DNA of 64,000 nucleotides from JAVVHE01 sp038238915 (GCA_038238915.1 JBBSFH010000001.1:225700-289699); one strand, 5' to 3'; numbered from the stretch's first letter, positions 1 through 9,236 are shown. Notes: generated by a model from the sequence alone, not told the origin. Numbers and translations are program-made.

Positions 1-1728
1 CGCGGCACCGACGCGGTGGCCGAGAAGGCCGCCGAGGAATGGCGCGGCTGGGCGGTCGACAAGCGCCTGGAATATGCGCTGGTGAAGGGGCTGGACGCGT
101 TCGTGGTGGAGGATGTGGAGGAGGCGCGCCTCACCGCCACCCGCCCGATCGATGTCATCGAAGGCCCGCTGATGGCAGGAATGAACGTGGTCGGCGATTT
201 GTTCGGCGCGGGCAAGATGTTCCTGCCGCAGGTGGTCAAGTCCGCGCGCGTGATGAAGAAGGGCGTGGCGCACCTGTTGCCCTGGATCGAGGCCGAAAAG
301 TCCGAAGGTGCGCGCACCAAGGGTCGCATCATCATGGCGACGGTCAAGGGCGACGTGCACGATATCGGCAAGAACATCGTCGGCGTCGTGCTGGCGTGCA
401 ACAATTTCGAGGTGATCGATCTCGGCGTCATGACGCCGTGGCAGGAGATATTGCGCGTCGCCAAGGAGAAGCAGGTGGACATGATCGGCCTCTCGGGTCT
501 CATCACCCCATCGCTCGATGAAATGGTCACCGTCGCTGCCGAGATGGAACGTGCAGGGATGACCACGCCGCTGCTGATCGGCGGCGCGACGACGTCCAAG
601 GTCCACACCGCGCTCAGGATCGCCCCCGCCTATTCAGGGCCCACGCTCCACGTGCTCGACGCCAGCCGCGCGGTCGGCGTCGCCACCGCGCTCGTCTCCG
701 ACAGTGGCCGCGATCGACTCGTCGCGGACACCGCTACCGAATATGAAACCGTCCGCATCAACCGCGCCGATGGCGGCAAGACCAAACTTGCCACGCTGGC
801 CGAGGCCCGCGCCAACCCGATCCGCCTCGATTACGCCCCCGTCGCCCCGCGCTGCCCCGGCACCACCGTCATCCGTGACTGGGACTTGGCCGATCTGGTC
901 CAGTATATTGACTGGACGCCGTTCTTCCGCGCCTGGGAACTCGCGGGCAACTATCCCGCAATCCTCACCGACGAAGTGGTCGGCGAATCCGCCACCGCGC
1001 TGTTCAACGATGCGCAAGCGATGCTCGAACGCATCGTCGCTGAAAAATGGCTGCGCGCCCACGCGGTCATCGGCCTCTGGCCCGCGCGCCGCGACGGCGA
1101 CGACGTGATCGTCGAAGCCGACGCGCAGGACCACCGCATCCCCTTCCTGCGCCAGCAGATCGTCAAGCGCGCGCCGCGCGCCAACCAGTGCCTCGCCGAC
1201 TACATCGCGCCCGAGGGCGACTGGCTCGGCGGCTTCGCCTGCACCGCGGGCGAGGGCATCGAACCCCACCTCGCGCGCTTCCAGGCCGCGCACGACGATT
1301 ACAGCGACATCCTCCTCAAAGCCCTCGCCGACCGCCTCGCCGAAGCGATCGCCGAAGCCGCGCACGCCCACGTCCGCCGCGAACTCTGGGGCTATGCGAA
1401 CGAGGACAATCTCAGCCCCGACGACCTCATCCACGAGCGCTATCAGGGCATCCGCCCCGCACCGGGCTACCCCGCCTGCCCCGATCACAGCGTCAAGCCG
1501 CTGCTGTTCGATCTGCTCGGCGCGCCCGCCGCCACCGGCATCACGCTGACCGAAAGCTTTGCCATGCTGCCGACCGCAAGCGTCAGCGGCTTCTATTTCG
1601 CGCACCCGCAGGCCGAATATTTCGGCGTCGCGCGGATCGGCGCGGACCAGGTGGCGGATTATGCCGCGCGGCGCGGGGTGTCGGTCGAGCAGGCGGAGAC
1701 GTGGCTGCGGCCCAATCTGGAGGGGTAG
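1..1728 (+). CDS. metH: Cobalamin-dependent methionine synthase, C-terminal part (left-truncated)
   Basis: This enzyme transfers a methyl group from methyltetrahydrofolate to homocysteine through cobalamin. The reading frame is open to the first base, so the 5' part lies outside the window; a GTG at 16 is only the first internal start-like codon. What is visible is the four-helix cap (first ~80 residues), then the B12-binding Rossmann domain with the D-x-H-x-x-G lower-ligand motif (DVHDIG, from base 352). The AdoMet-dependent reactivation domain occupies roughly 860-1720, with the RPAPGYPACPDH motif. The homocysteine and folate modules are not visible. In sphingomonads MetH is often split into two polypeptides, so this may be the second one, but the edge prevents a decision. 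It converges on rbfA with only 3 bases between the stops. Confidence 0.96.
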   Translation, partial: RGTDAVAEKAAEEWRGWAVDKRLEYALVKGLDAFVVEDVEEARLTATRPIDVIEGPLMAGMNVVGDLFGAGKMFLPQVVKSARVMKKGVAHLLPWIEAEKSEGARTKGRIIMATVKGDVHDIGKNIVGVVLACNNFEVIDLGVMTPWQEILRVAKEKQVDMIGLSGLITPSLDEMVTVAAEMERAGMTTPLLIGGATTSKVHTALRIAPAYSGPTLHVLDASRAVGVATALVSDSGRDRLVADTATEYETVRINRADGGKTKLATLAEARANPIRLDYAPVAPRCPGTTVIRDWDLADLVQYIDWTPFFRAWELAGNYPAILTDEVVGESATALFNDAQAMLERIVAEKWLRAHAVIGLWPARRDGDDVIVEADAQDHRIPFLRQQIVKRAPRANQCLADYIAPEGDWLGGFACTAGEGIEPHLARFQAAHDDYSDILLKALADRLAEAIAEAAHAHVRRELWGYANEDNLSPDDLIHERYQGIRPAPGYPACPDHSVKPLLFDLLGAPAATGITLTESFAMLPTASVSGFYFAHPQAEYFGVARIGADQVADYAARRGVSVEQAETWLRPNLEG

Positions 1729-1731
1729 CGC

Positions 1732-2118
1732 TTAATCCAGATCTCGCGCCACATCAGGTCTGCGCAGCAGCGTGTCGATATGGCTCGCGGTATCAAAGCT
1801 TTCGTCGGTGCGGAAGCGCAGTTCGGGCACCGCGCGCAGGCGCACCCGTTTGGCGAGCTCGGTGCGCAGCCACTTCACATTGGCGGCCAGCAGCTTCGCC
1901 AGCTTGCTCTCGTCCTTGTGGCCGAGCGCGCGCACGAAGACGGTCGCGGTGCGCAGATCGGGAGTGACGCGCACCTCGGTGACGGTGAGGATCAGCCCAT
2001 CCAGGGCGGGATCGCGCGACAGGCCGCCGCGCGCGACAATATCGGCGAGCGCGTGGCGCAGTTCCTCGCCGACGCGCAGCGGGCGGAGCGAGGGGGTTTC
2101 GGGGGACTTGGTCGGCAT
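1732..2118 (-). CDS. rbfA: 30S ribosome-binding factor RbfA
   Basis: RbfA is a single KH-like domain protein that binds the immature 30S subunit and helps 16S rRNA 5'-end maturation and cold adaptation. The 128-residue product has the family's usual length. It shows the typical core: an N-terminal basic helix (RVGEELRHALADIV), a central strand region (LTVTEVRVTPDLRTATVFV) and a C-terminal LRFRTDESFD segment. It is the last gene of the minus-strand rimP-nusA-infB cluster. In most bacteria it directly follows infB; here a small VOC protein gene sits between them. truB, a common next neighbour, is absent, and the gene instead meets metH tail to tail. Confidence 0.95.
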   Translation of the reverse strand: MPTKSPETPSLRPLRVGEELRHALADIVARGGLSRDPALDGLILTVTEVRVTPDLRTATVFVRALGHKDESKLAKLLAANVKWLRTELAKRVRLRAVPELRFRTDESFDTASHIDTLLRRPDVARDLD

Positions 2119-2136
2119 GGTGTTCGATTCTCGGTG

Positions 2137-2520
2137 TTACGCGGCGGGGGGTTCCCACAATTCGATCGGGTTGCCTTCGGGATCGTGGATGCGCGCGAAG
2201 CGTCCCGTTTCGGCGCTGTCCCACTCGAGCCGCGTTTCGGCGGCAACACCATGCGCGGCCAGATCCGCCACCATCGCGGCGAAGCCGCTCACGCGCAGAT
2301 TGAGCATGTAGCGCCGGTCCGCCGGAAAGTAGTCGCTCGTCTCGGCAAAGGGCTCGAACACCAGCGGGCCACCGCCGACCATCCAGACGTAGGGGTCGGC
2401 CGCGCCCGCGCCCGGCGTGGCGAGCCCGGCACCGATGCCGAGCCGATCACGGTACCAGGCTTTGAGCGCTTCAGGATCGCGCGCGCGGAAAAACAGACCT
2501 CCAATACCCTCGACCGCCAT
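2137..2520 (-). CDS. VOC-family (glyoxalase/bleomycin-resistance-like) protein
   Basis: A 127-residue single-domain protein of the vicinal-oxygen-chelate fold. The N-terminal stretch GIGGLFFRARDPEALKAWY followed by a short helix, and the C-terminal IHDPEGNPIELWEP signature, are typical of glyoxalase-like proteins. The last motif supplies the usual metal-ligand glutamate. Members act as lyases, dioxygenases, isomerases or antibiotic-binding proteins, and the sequence does not give the substrate. It lies between infB and rbfA on the same strand, 36 bases after infB and 18 before rbfA, so it is probably co-transcribed with translation genes. I know of no functional reason for that placement. Confidence 0.85.
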   Translation of the reverse strand: MAVEGIGGLFFRARDPEALKAWYRDRLGIGAGLATPGAGAADPYVWMVGGGPLVFEPFAETSDYFPADRRYMLNLRVSGFAAMVADLAAHGVAAETRLEWDSAETGRFARIHDPEGNPIELWEPPAA

Positions 2521-2556
2521 CGCTTGGCTCCTTGCTAACCGCAGACCATCCTCTTC

Positions 2557-5406
2557 CTACAGCGTCCGCGCACGATTCTCGACCTCGTAGGTTTCGAGCA
2601 CGTCGCCAGGCTGCATGTCGCCGAAGTTGGTGAAGGTCACACCGCACTCCACACCCGATCCCACCTCGGCGACCTCGTCCTTGAAGCGCCGCAGCGAACC
2701 GATCTCGCCATTGTAGAGGATCGTGTCGTCGCGCAGGATGCGGGCCTTCAGAGCCTTCCTGATGACACCCTCGGTCACCAGCAACCCCGCCGCCTTGCCC
2801 TTGCCCGCCGCAAACACCGCCTGGATGTTGGCGCGGCCCACGACATGCTCGATCCGCTCGGTACCGAGCTTGCCCGCCATCGCGAGCTTCATCTCGTCGA
2901 TCAAATCGTAGATGATGTCGTAATATTTGAGCGCGACACCGTCGCGCGTGGCGATCTCGCGCGCTTTCGCGTTCGCGCGCACGCCGAAGCCGATGATCGG
3001 GGCCTTCGATGCCGAAGCCAGCGTCACGTCCGATTCGGTGATGCCGCCCACACCCGAGTGCAGGATGCGCGCCTTGATCGCGTCGGTGCTGAGCTTGTTG
3101 ATCGCGGTGACGATCGCCTGGGTGCTGCCCTGCACGTCCGCCTTGACGATCAGCGGGAACTCCATCGTGGTCGACTCGCGGATGGCGAACATGGTTTCCA
3201 GAGTCGCGGGGGCGTTACTGGTGGTGCGCTTCCTCGTGATGAGGCCTTGGCGATAGGTGGCGATTTCGCGGGCGCGCGCATCGTTCTCGACCACGCTGAA
3301 CGGGTCGCCCGCGTCGGGCACGCCCGACAGGCCGAGTACCTCGACCGGCACCGAAGGTCCGGCGGATTTCACCTGCCGGCCCTTGTCGTCGATCAGCGCG
3401 CGGACCTTGCCGCTTTCGGCACCGACGACGAAAATATCGCCGACCTTGAGCGTGCCGCGGTTGACCAGCACAGTCGCCAACGGCCCACGGCCCTTGTCTA
3501 GCTGCGCCTCGATCACGGTCGCCTCGGCGGGCCGGTTCGGGTTCGCGCGCAGTTCGAGGACTTCGGCCTGGAGCAGGATCTTCTCGATCAGTTCGTCCAG
3601 CCCGGTCTTTTTAAGCGCGGACACTTCCACGTCCTGCGTGTCGCCCGAAAGCTCTTCGACGACGACTTCATATTGCAGCAGCGCCTGGCGCACCCGGTTG
3701 GCATCGGCTCCCGGCTTGTCCATCTTGTTGATGGCAACGATCATCGGCACGCCCGCAGCGCGCGTATGATTGATCGCTTCGATCGTCTGCGGCATCAGCC
3801 CATCGTCGGCGGCGACCACCAGCACGACGATGTCGGTCACGTTCGCGCCGCGCATCCGCATCTCGGTGAAGGCCTCGTGGCCGGGCGTATCGAGGAAGGT
3901 GATCTTCTCGCCACCCTTCAGCGTGACCTGATACGCGCCGATGTGCTGCGTGATACCGCCCGCCTCTCCCTTGACGACACCGGTCCCGCGCAGCGCATCG
4001 AGCAGCGAAGTCTTGCCGTGATCGACATGGCCCATGATCGTGACCACGGGAGGACGCGGTTCGAGATCCACATCCACATCGGCGTCGCCCACCAACCCGG
4101 TTTCGACATCGCTTTCGGAGACGCGCCTCAACCGGTGGCCGAATTCGGTGACGATCAGTTCGGCGGTGTCCTGGTCGATCTCATCGGTAACCGCCGAGGG
4201 TACGCCCATCTTGAAGAGCGCCTTCACCACGTCCGAAGCGCGTTCGGCCATGCGGTTGGCAAGTTCGGCGACGGTGATCGTCTCGGGCAACACCACGTCG
4301 CGGACCTGCTTGGTGACCGGTCCGCCTGCATTAAAGGCGCGCTTTTCCTTCTCGCGCGCGCGGCGGAGCGCGGCGAGCGAGCGGACGCGGACCGAATCGT
4401 CGTCGTCCAACGCCTTGGTAACCGTGAGCTTGCCCGATTGGCGGCGATCGTCCCCGGTGCGCGGACGCGGCGGCGCGGGCTCGGGGCGGCGCAGCGGGGT
4501 TGCAGCGGGGCGGCGGAATACGGGGCCGCGCGCTTCGCCCGCGGCTGCCGGGGCTCCGGGCGCGGCGGCGGCGGCGGGCGTGGCGGAGTGACCGGGTCCG
4601 GTGGCCGGACGCGCGGCGGCGGGCGAGAGCGGGCGCTGCCCGGCGGACACCGGGGCGGCAGCGGCGGCTTGCGGCGCAGGCGCGGCGGCGGGCGGCGGGG
4701 CGGGGCGGCTGATGACCACCCGCGGCACGGGCCGGAAGCCTGGCGCAGCCTCCCGCGCGGGAGCGGGCGGGCGAACGAACGGCGCGGGCGCGGCGGGGCG
4801 TTGCGGGGCCGGACGCTCGGCGACGGACGAGCCGTCGGCGGCGGCGGGTGCGGCCGGAGCGGGCGCAGTCGGCACGGCGGCAGACGGAGCGGACACCGAC
4901 GGCGCGGACGATTGGGCAACGGGCTCAACCGGGGCCGTGGCTGCTGGCGTGCTCGCGGTCGCGGTCGCCTCCGCGACCGGAGCAGCTACGGGTTCGGCGG
5001 CTGCAGGCTTGGCAGCGGCAAGCAGGCGCGCTGTCTGCGCTTCGGCGGCGAGGCGCTCGTCACGGCGGCGCGTCTCCTCCTGCGCGCGCATCCGGCCTTC
5101 CTCGGCCTGACGCAGCAGCGCGGCCTGGCGCTCCTGCGGGGTGAGATTGTCGCGCGGCGGCGCGGTGCGCTGCGGTTCGGGCGTGCGCGCCTGCACCGGC
5201 GCTGGAACGGGCGGCGCCGCCGTATCGGGCGCGGCCTCTTCATGCGCCGCAGCGCCGTGCGCGCCGATCACGCGCCTACGCTTGGTCTCCACCACCACGG
5301 TCTTGGTGCGGCCGTGGCTGAAGCTCTGCTTCACCTTGCCCACGTCCACGGTCTTCGGGCCCAGGGTGGGGCGTGCGCCCAGCTTCAGCTTGGTATCGTC
5401 GCGCAT
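2557..5406 (-). CDS. infB: Translation initiation factor IF-2
   Basis: IF-2 is the GTPase that brings fMet-tRNA to the 30S subunit and promotes subunit joining. The 949-residue product is long because of an Ala/Pro-rich low-complexity N-terminal half (about residues 60-330) typical of alphaproteobacteria. An IF2_N domain (~375-425) precedes the G domain. The G domain has the P-loop GHVDHGKTS, the switch II DTPGHEAF and the NKMD specificity motif. The C-terminal domains II-IV end at ENRARTL. Its start lies 3 bases after the ylxR stop, implying tight coupling. The antisense strand is open over hundreds of codons, which is a GC-composition artefact. Confidence 0.97.
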   Translation of the reverse strand: MRDDTKLKLGARPTLGPKTVDVGKVKQSFSHGRTKTVVVETKRRRVIGAHGAAAHEEAAPDTAAPPVPAPVQARTPEPQRTAPPRDNLTPQERQAALLRQAEEGRMRAQEETRRRDERLAAEAQTARLLAAAKPAAAEPVAAPVAEATATASTPAATAPVEPVAQSSAPSVSAPSAAVPTAPAPAAPAAADGSSVAERPAPQRPAAPAPFVRPPAPAREAAPGFRPVPRVVISRPAPPPAAAPAPQAAAAAPVSAGQRPLSPAAARPATGPGHSATPAAAAAPGAPAAAGEARGPVFRRPAATPLRRPEPAPPRPRTGDDRRQSGKLTVTKALDDDDSVRVRSLAALRRAREKEKRAFNAGGPVTKQVRDVVLPETITVAELANRMAERASDVVKALFKMGVPSAVTDEIDQDTAELIVTEFGHRLRRVSESDVETGLVGDADVDVDLEPRPPVVTIMGHVDHGKTSLLDALRGTGVVKGEAGGITQHIGAYQVTLKGGEKITFLDTPGHEAFTEMRMRGANVTDIVVLVVAADDGLMPQTIEAINHTRAAGVPMIVAINKMDKPGADANRVRQALLQYEVVVEELSGDTQDVEVSALKKTGLDELIEKILLQAEVLELRANPNRPAEATVIEAQLDKGRGPLATVLVNRGTLKVGDIFVVGAESGKVRALIDDKGRQVKSAGPSVPVEVLGLSGVPDAGDPFSVVENDARAREIATYRQGLITRKRTTSNAPATLETMFAIRESTTMEFPLIVKADVQGSTQAIVTAINKLSTDAIKARILHSGVGGITESDVTLASASKAPIIGFGVRANAKAREIATRDGVALKYYDIIYDLIDEMKLAMAGKLGTERIEHVVGRANIQAVFAAGKGKAAGLLVTEGVIRKALKARILRDDTILYNGEIGSLRRFKDEVAEVGSGVECGVTFTNFGDMQPGDVLETYEVENRARTL

Positions 5407-5409
5407 ATT

Positions 5410-6072
5410 CTACTCCTCGCCCGAATCGCTGGCGCGATCGGGCGTGTCCGGCGCATCGTCGCCGTCCGGTGAAAGGCCAAGAAAGGCGCGCCAACGGCCG
5501 ATATCGGCCATAACGCGCTCCGCCGCCGGCCCGGAAGCCACGGCTACGAATACACTATTCGCCCGCCCAAGCGCACGAGACAAGGTCTCGCGCCCGGTGG
5601 GCAGGTATTGCACCGAAACATCGTTGTTTCGCGCCTTGGCCGCCAAGCCCTGGCGTGTATCGGTGCCCGCGTCCGCCGAGATCAGCAACAACGCCGCCGC
5701 GCCCGCATCCAGCGCTTCGCCGATCCGTTCGCTTCCAAGGATAAGATTTCCGGCGCGGTTTTCCAAGCCGATCCGGTCGAACGCGCGCGCCTGCAAGCCC
5801 GCCGCGATCCGTTCGCCCAGATCGTCCGGCGCAGTCACCGCGCCGTCCTTGAACGCGCGCGCGAGCGCACCTTTGAGCTTGCCCTTGGCGCGCGCCGCAT
5901 CAAGTACGGCGCGGTTGACGCCCAGCCACGCCCCGCGCCCCCCGGCGCGCGCGCCCAGATCGGGCGCGACGGCGTTATCGGGGCCAACAGCGAGCCGGAT
6001 CAGTCCTTCGCGGCTGCCGTGTTCGCCCGAAAGGATGCACTTACGCTCGGGCTCATCGGGAGACGTCCGCAT
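5410..6072 (-). CDS. YlxR (DUF448) RNA-binding protein with C-terminal L7Ae-like region
   Basis: The N-terminal ~80 residues match the YlxR/DUF448 nucleic-acid-binding family found between nusA and infB in many bacteria; here the family's usual RxC motif appears as RKCILSG. The following ~110 residues (from about residue 90, DRIGLENRAGNLILGSERI) resemble the L7Ae/L30e fold commonly fused to YlxR in alphaproteobacteria. The C-terminus is acidic and probably disordered. The biochemical role is not firmly known; a regulatory or ribosome-related function is inferred from the family and the operon. Its ATG overlaps the 3' end of the upstream secreted-protein gene by 20 bases, and infB begins 3 bases after its stop. 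Confidence 0.88.
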   Translation of the reverse strand: MRTSPDEPERKCILSGEHGSREGLIRLAVGPDNAVAPDLGARAGGRGAWLGVNRAVLDAARAKGKLKGALARAFKDGAVTAPDDLGERIAAGLQARAFDRIGLENRAGNLILGSERIGEALDAGAAALLLISADAGTDTRQGLAAKARNNDVSVQYLPTGRETLSRALGRANSVFVAVASGPAAERVMADIGRWRAFLGLSPDGDDAPDTPDRASDSGEE

Positions 6073-6475
6073 GCGCGTCTCCCTTTTCGTTCAGGCCCTT
6101 TTGCAGCGCCTCGCACAGCTTGGGTCTGGCGATCGCCGCACAGCTGGCGAGATCGCTTTCGGCGCAGGTCATGGCGAACAGCGTCGCCTCGCGCGTGGCG
6201 ATGCCGTTTTGGAACCAGACGCGCTTGATCGCCGAGCGGAACTTGCCCTCGCCCAGATTGAGTGCGGGTTCCACCGAGATGCGAATGGGTTTGGGATCGT
6301 TGATCGAAGCCCCCTTGGGCTGCGTGGAGAAGCCGAGCGCGTCCGCCCACTTCAGCGTAACGGCATCGTCTCCCCCGCGCCACAGCTCATACGCCGGGCA
6401 CGCAGCGTCCTGCGCGGCGACGGGCACGACGATCCCGAGCGCGAGCAACAAGGCGAGGGGAAGCGCTGGCCTCAA
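6053..6475 (-). CDS. Secreted protein of unknown function embedded between nusA and ylxR
   Basis: I do not recognise a family for this 140-residue protein. Residues 1-22 form a clear Sec-type signal peptide (two positive-side residues, a Leu/Ala-rich core, then AAQD). The mature part has four cysteines (one near the new N-terminus, a cluster MTCAESDLASCAA, and PKLCEAL), suggesting disulfides in the periplasm. Its start overlaps the nusA stop by 4 bases and its 3' end overlaps ylxR by 20, so it is translated inside the core nusA-infB operon. Codon use looks like that of its neighbours, arguing against very recent acquisition. Both overlaps and the signal peptide support a real gene. Confidence 0.8.
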   Translation of the reverse strand: MRPALPLALLLALGIVVPVAAQDAACPAYELWRGGDDAVTLKWADALGFSTQPKGASINDPKPIRISVEPALNLGEGKFRSAIKRVWFQNGIATREATLFAMTCAESDLASCAAIARPKLCEALQKGLNEKGDAHADVSR

Positions 6476-8061
6476 GCGGCAACCCCCCCGGCTTCGTTTT
6501 CGTCCGCGAACCAGTGCGCGCGCGCGGCCATGATGATCCGGTTCGCGTCGTCCTCGGTCAGTCCCTGTCCGCGCAGCATGCCGTCGGGGATGCCCTTGGG
6601 CTTGTTCTCGCGCGCGATCAGATCGTCGGACGCAAGATCGCCCAGATCGTCCAGTGTGCGGATGCCCTTCTTGCCCAGGATCACCAGCATCGCCTCGGTC
6701 AGCCCCTCGATCGCAGCCAGATCGTCGCTGACGCCAAGCTCGGTGCGTTCGGCGCGCGCTGCTGCTTCGCGGCGCTCCAGAGCCTCGGTCGCGCGGCTTT
6801 GCAGTTCGCCCGCCAGCCCCTCGTCGAAGCCCTCGATCGCCGCCAGTTCTTCCAGTTCGATATACGCGACTTCTTCCAACTCGGTAAATCCTTCCGCCAC
6901 CAGCAACTGCGCCAGTGTTTCATCCACATCGAGTTCCTTCTGGAACAGTTCGGAGCGTTCCACGAACTCGCGCTGCCGCTTCTCGCTATCGTCCGCCTCG
7001 GTCATGATATCGATCTGGCGGCCGGTGAGCTGCGAGGCCAGCCGCACATTCTGCCCGCGCCGACCGATTGCGAGCGACAACTGATCGTCGGGCACCACCA
7101 CGTCGATGCGGTTCTCCTCCTCGTCGATCACCACCTTGGCGACCTCGGCGGGCTGGAGCGCATTGACCACGAAGGTGGCCACATCGGGCGACCACGGGAT
7201 GATATCGATCTTCTCGCCAGCCAGTTCCTGCACGACCGCCTGCACGCGGCTGCCCTTCATGCCCACACACGCGCCGACCGGATCGATCGACGAATCGCGG
7301 CTGATGACGCCGATCTTCGCGCGCGACCCCGGATCGCGCGCGCACGCCATGATCGTGATCATGCCGTCGTAAATCTCGGGCACTTCCTGCGCGAACAATT
7401 TCTTCATGAAATCGGGAGCGGCGCGGCTGAGGAAGATCTGCGGCCCGCGCGGCTCGCGGCGCACTTCCTTGATCAGCGAACGCACCCGGTCGCCAACGCG
7501 CGCGACCTCGCGCGGGATCTGCTGATCGCGCCGGATAATGCCCTCGGCGCGCCCCAGATCGATCACGACATGGCCGAACTCCACGCGCTTGACCAAGCCC
7601 GTGATGATCTCACCCGCGCGTTCCTTATACTCCTCATACTGCCGGTCGCGCTCGGCATCGCGCACCTTCTGCAGGATCGTCTGCTTGGCGGCCTGCGCTT
7701 GGATGCGGCCGAACTCGATTGGCGGCAGCGGATCGACAATGAAATCGCCGACGACCGCGCCATTCTGGCGCTTCTGCGCGTCGAGCGGAGTGATCTGCGT
7801 GAACAGATTCTCGGGCGTGTCGACCACTTCGAGCACGCGCCACAGCCGCAGATCGCCCGATTTGGTGTCGATCTTGGCGCGGATGTCGTTCTCCTGCCCA
7901 TAGCGCGCCTTGGCGCCGCGCTGGAGCGCATCTTCCATCGCCTCGATCACGATGGCGCGATCGATCGATTTCTCCTTCGCCACCGCGTCGGCGATGGCGA
8001 GCAGTTCGGCCTTGTTGGCGGTGAGGCCGGAGGCAGCGGCGGCGGTTGCGGCGGTGGCCAT
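6472..8061 (-). CDS. nusA: Transcription termination/antitermination factor NusA
   Basis: NusA binds RNA polymerase and nascent RNA to control pausing, termination and antitermination. The 529-residue protein shows the expected order: an N-terminal RNAP-binding domain (to ~residue 125), an S1 domain (~130-200, ITGLVKRVEFGHVVIDLGRAE), and two KH domains with the hallmark PVGACVGMKGSRVQ and IGRRGQNVRLASQL loops. The C-terminal acidic repeats follow, as usual in proteobacteria. A short Ala-rich stretch precedes the conserved start. The gene begins immediately after the rimP stop and its own stop overlaps the next gene by 4 bases, consistent with one transcript. Confidence 0.97.
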   Translation of the reverse strand: MATAATAAAASGLTANKAELLAIADAVAKEKSIDRAIVIEAMEDALQRGAKARYGQENDIRAKIDTKSGDLRLWRVLEVVDTPENLFTQITPLDAQKRQNGAVVGDFIVDPLPPIEFGRIQAQAAKQTILQKVRDAERDRQYEEYKERAGEIITGLVKRVEFGHVVIDLGRAEGIIRRDQQIPREVARVGDRVRSLIKEVRREPRGPQIFLSRAAPDFMKKLFAQEVPEIYDGMITIMACARDPGSRAKIGVISRDSSIDPVGACVGMKGSRVQAVVQELAGEKIDIIPWSPDVATFVVNALQPAEVAKVVIDEEENRIDVVVPDDQLSLAIGRRGQNVRLASQLTGRQIDIMTEADDSEKRQREFVERSELFQKELDVDETLAQLLVAEGFTELEEVAYIELEELAAIEGFDEGLAGELQSRATEALERREAAARAERTELGVSDDLAAIEGLTEAMLVILGKKGIRTLDDLGDLASDDLIARENKPKGIPDGMLRGQGLTEDDANRIIMAARAHWFADENEAGGVAA

Positions 8062-8580
8062 TTAGCGGCGGTCCTTCAGGATACTGTCCGCCCCTTCGGG
8101 CGATATTGGTCGGGTGGCGGCGATCAAGGCGTCGGTCAGAACGAGCTTGGCGGCGCGGATATTGGCGAGCGGCAGCGTCACCTCGCCCACGGCCTTAACG
8201 TCGAGCCGCGCGGCGTCTCCGTCAAGACCGAGAATGATGCCGTGGAAGCGTTTGCGCGCCTGCACCGGTTCGATCACCTCCGCGCGAGCCTCATGACCGG
8301 TCCACTTGGCCCAGTCCTCGGCGCGGGTAAGCGGTCGATCGATGCCGGGCGAGCTGACTTCCAGACGATAGCCGCCCTCGATCGGATCGGCCTCCTCGAG
8401 CACCGGATCGATCGCACGGCTGATCTCGGCGCACTGATCGAGCGTGAGCTGGCCCGTCTCGGGATCCTCGGCCATGATCTGCACCGTTGGCCCGCTCAGC
8501 ACCGCAACGCGCACGAGCGCGAAGCCTGCGGCGTTCACCACCGGCTCGATCAACGCCCGAATTTCGCCCGCGTCCGCCAT
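8062..8580 (-). CDS. rimP: Ribosome maturation factor RimP
   Basis: RimP is needed for 30S subunit maturation. The 172-residue product has the usual two-domain layout. The N-terminal alpha/beta domain contains the conserved LEVSSPGIDRPL motif near residue 90, and the C-terminal SH3-like domain includes the VTLPLANIRAAKLVL segment. It is the first gene of the minus-strand rimP-nusA-ylxR-infB-rbfA cluster, so the operon promoter should lie in the ~130 bases upstream, shared with the divergent MarR-type gene. The nusA ATG follows its stop directly. Confidence 0.95.
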   Translation of the reverse strand: MADAGEIRALIEPVVNAAGFALVRVAVLSGPTVQIMAEDPETGQLTLDQCAEISRAIDPVLEEADPIEGGYRLEVSSPGIDRPLTRAEDWAKWTGHEARAEVIEPVQARKRFHGIILGLDGDAARLDVKAVGEVTLPLANIRAAKLVLTDALIAATRPISPEGADSILKDRR

Positions 8581-8717
8581 CCATCCTCATGCGACCCCGG
8601 GGCCCGGCCCCGAAACGGAACCAGCCTCATGGAGCGATCACCATGTGGGGAGCACGCGTCTTTACGTCCGCGATGCATCGCGCGCAAGCATGTCGGCGAA
8701 TCGCGGGTGGCGTGCGG

Positions 8718-9236
8718 ATGCGCTCCGTGGACATCGCCCGCCGCTTGGCGGACAACCGCGCGGTGAAAGCCGCCGCCATCGATCCATCCGCCTTCGCGCT
8801 CGATCGCTTCCTGCCCTATCAGCTCTCGGTCGCTTCCGAGGCTGTCAGTGCGGCGGTTGCGCGCGCCTATCGCGGCCGTTTCGGTCTGAAGATGTCTGAA
8901 TGGCGCGTGCTCGCGGTGGTGGCGGGAAGCGCGCGCGGACTGCAGCAGCGCGAGGTCGGCGGGGCGACGGGGATGGACAAGATGACGATCTCGCGTGCGG
9001 TCGCGGCGCTGTGCGCACGCGCGCTGCTCGTACGTCGTGACGATGCCACCGACCGACGCAGCGCGCGGCTGCACGTGACGACGGAGGGACGGCAACTCTA
9101 TGACGAGGTCGTCCCGGCTGCGCGAGCGGTCGAGGCGCGGCTGCTGAGCACGCTCAACGCCCGTGACGTAGCCGCTCTGTCCGCCCTGCTCGCACGACTG
9201 CGTGCGGTGGCGGAGGTGGTTTGCAGCGAACCGTAA
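8718..9236 (+). CDS. MarR-family transcriptional regulator
   Basis: This is a winged-helix DNA-binding protein of about 172 residues. The core from LPYQLSVASEAVSAAVARAY through the recognition region (GLQQREVGGATGMDKMTISRAVAAL) and the wing with the conserved D-x-R-S/A-x-x-L/V element (RRDDATDRRSARLHVT) is typical of MarR. The frame is open upstream to 8487; I chose the ATG at 8718 because conservation starts just after it, but GTG 8712 or ATG 8643 are possible. It lies directly upstream of hppD in the same direction (36 bases), so it may regulate tyrosine/homogentisate catabolism, an inference from position. Confidence 0.85.
   Translation: MRSVDIARRLADNRAVKAAAIDPSAFALDRFLPYQLSVASEAVSAAVARAYRGRFGLKMSEWRVLAVVAGSARGLQQREVGGATGMDKMTISRAVAALCARALLVRRDDATDRRSARLHVTTEGRQLYDEVVPAARAVEARLLSTLNARDVAALSALLARLRAVAEVVCSEP

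Noticed and set aside
3673..5472. 599-residue open frame antisense to infB, and similar long antisense frames (5141-7084, 6514-8766)
   Set aside because: They lie opposite to infB and nusA, are rich in Arg/Ala/Gly or His/Asp, have no family resemblance, and arise from high GC content of the true coding strand.
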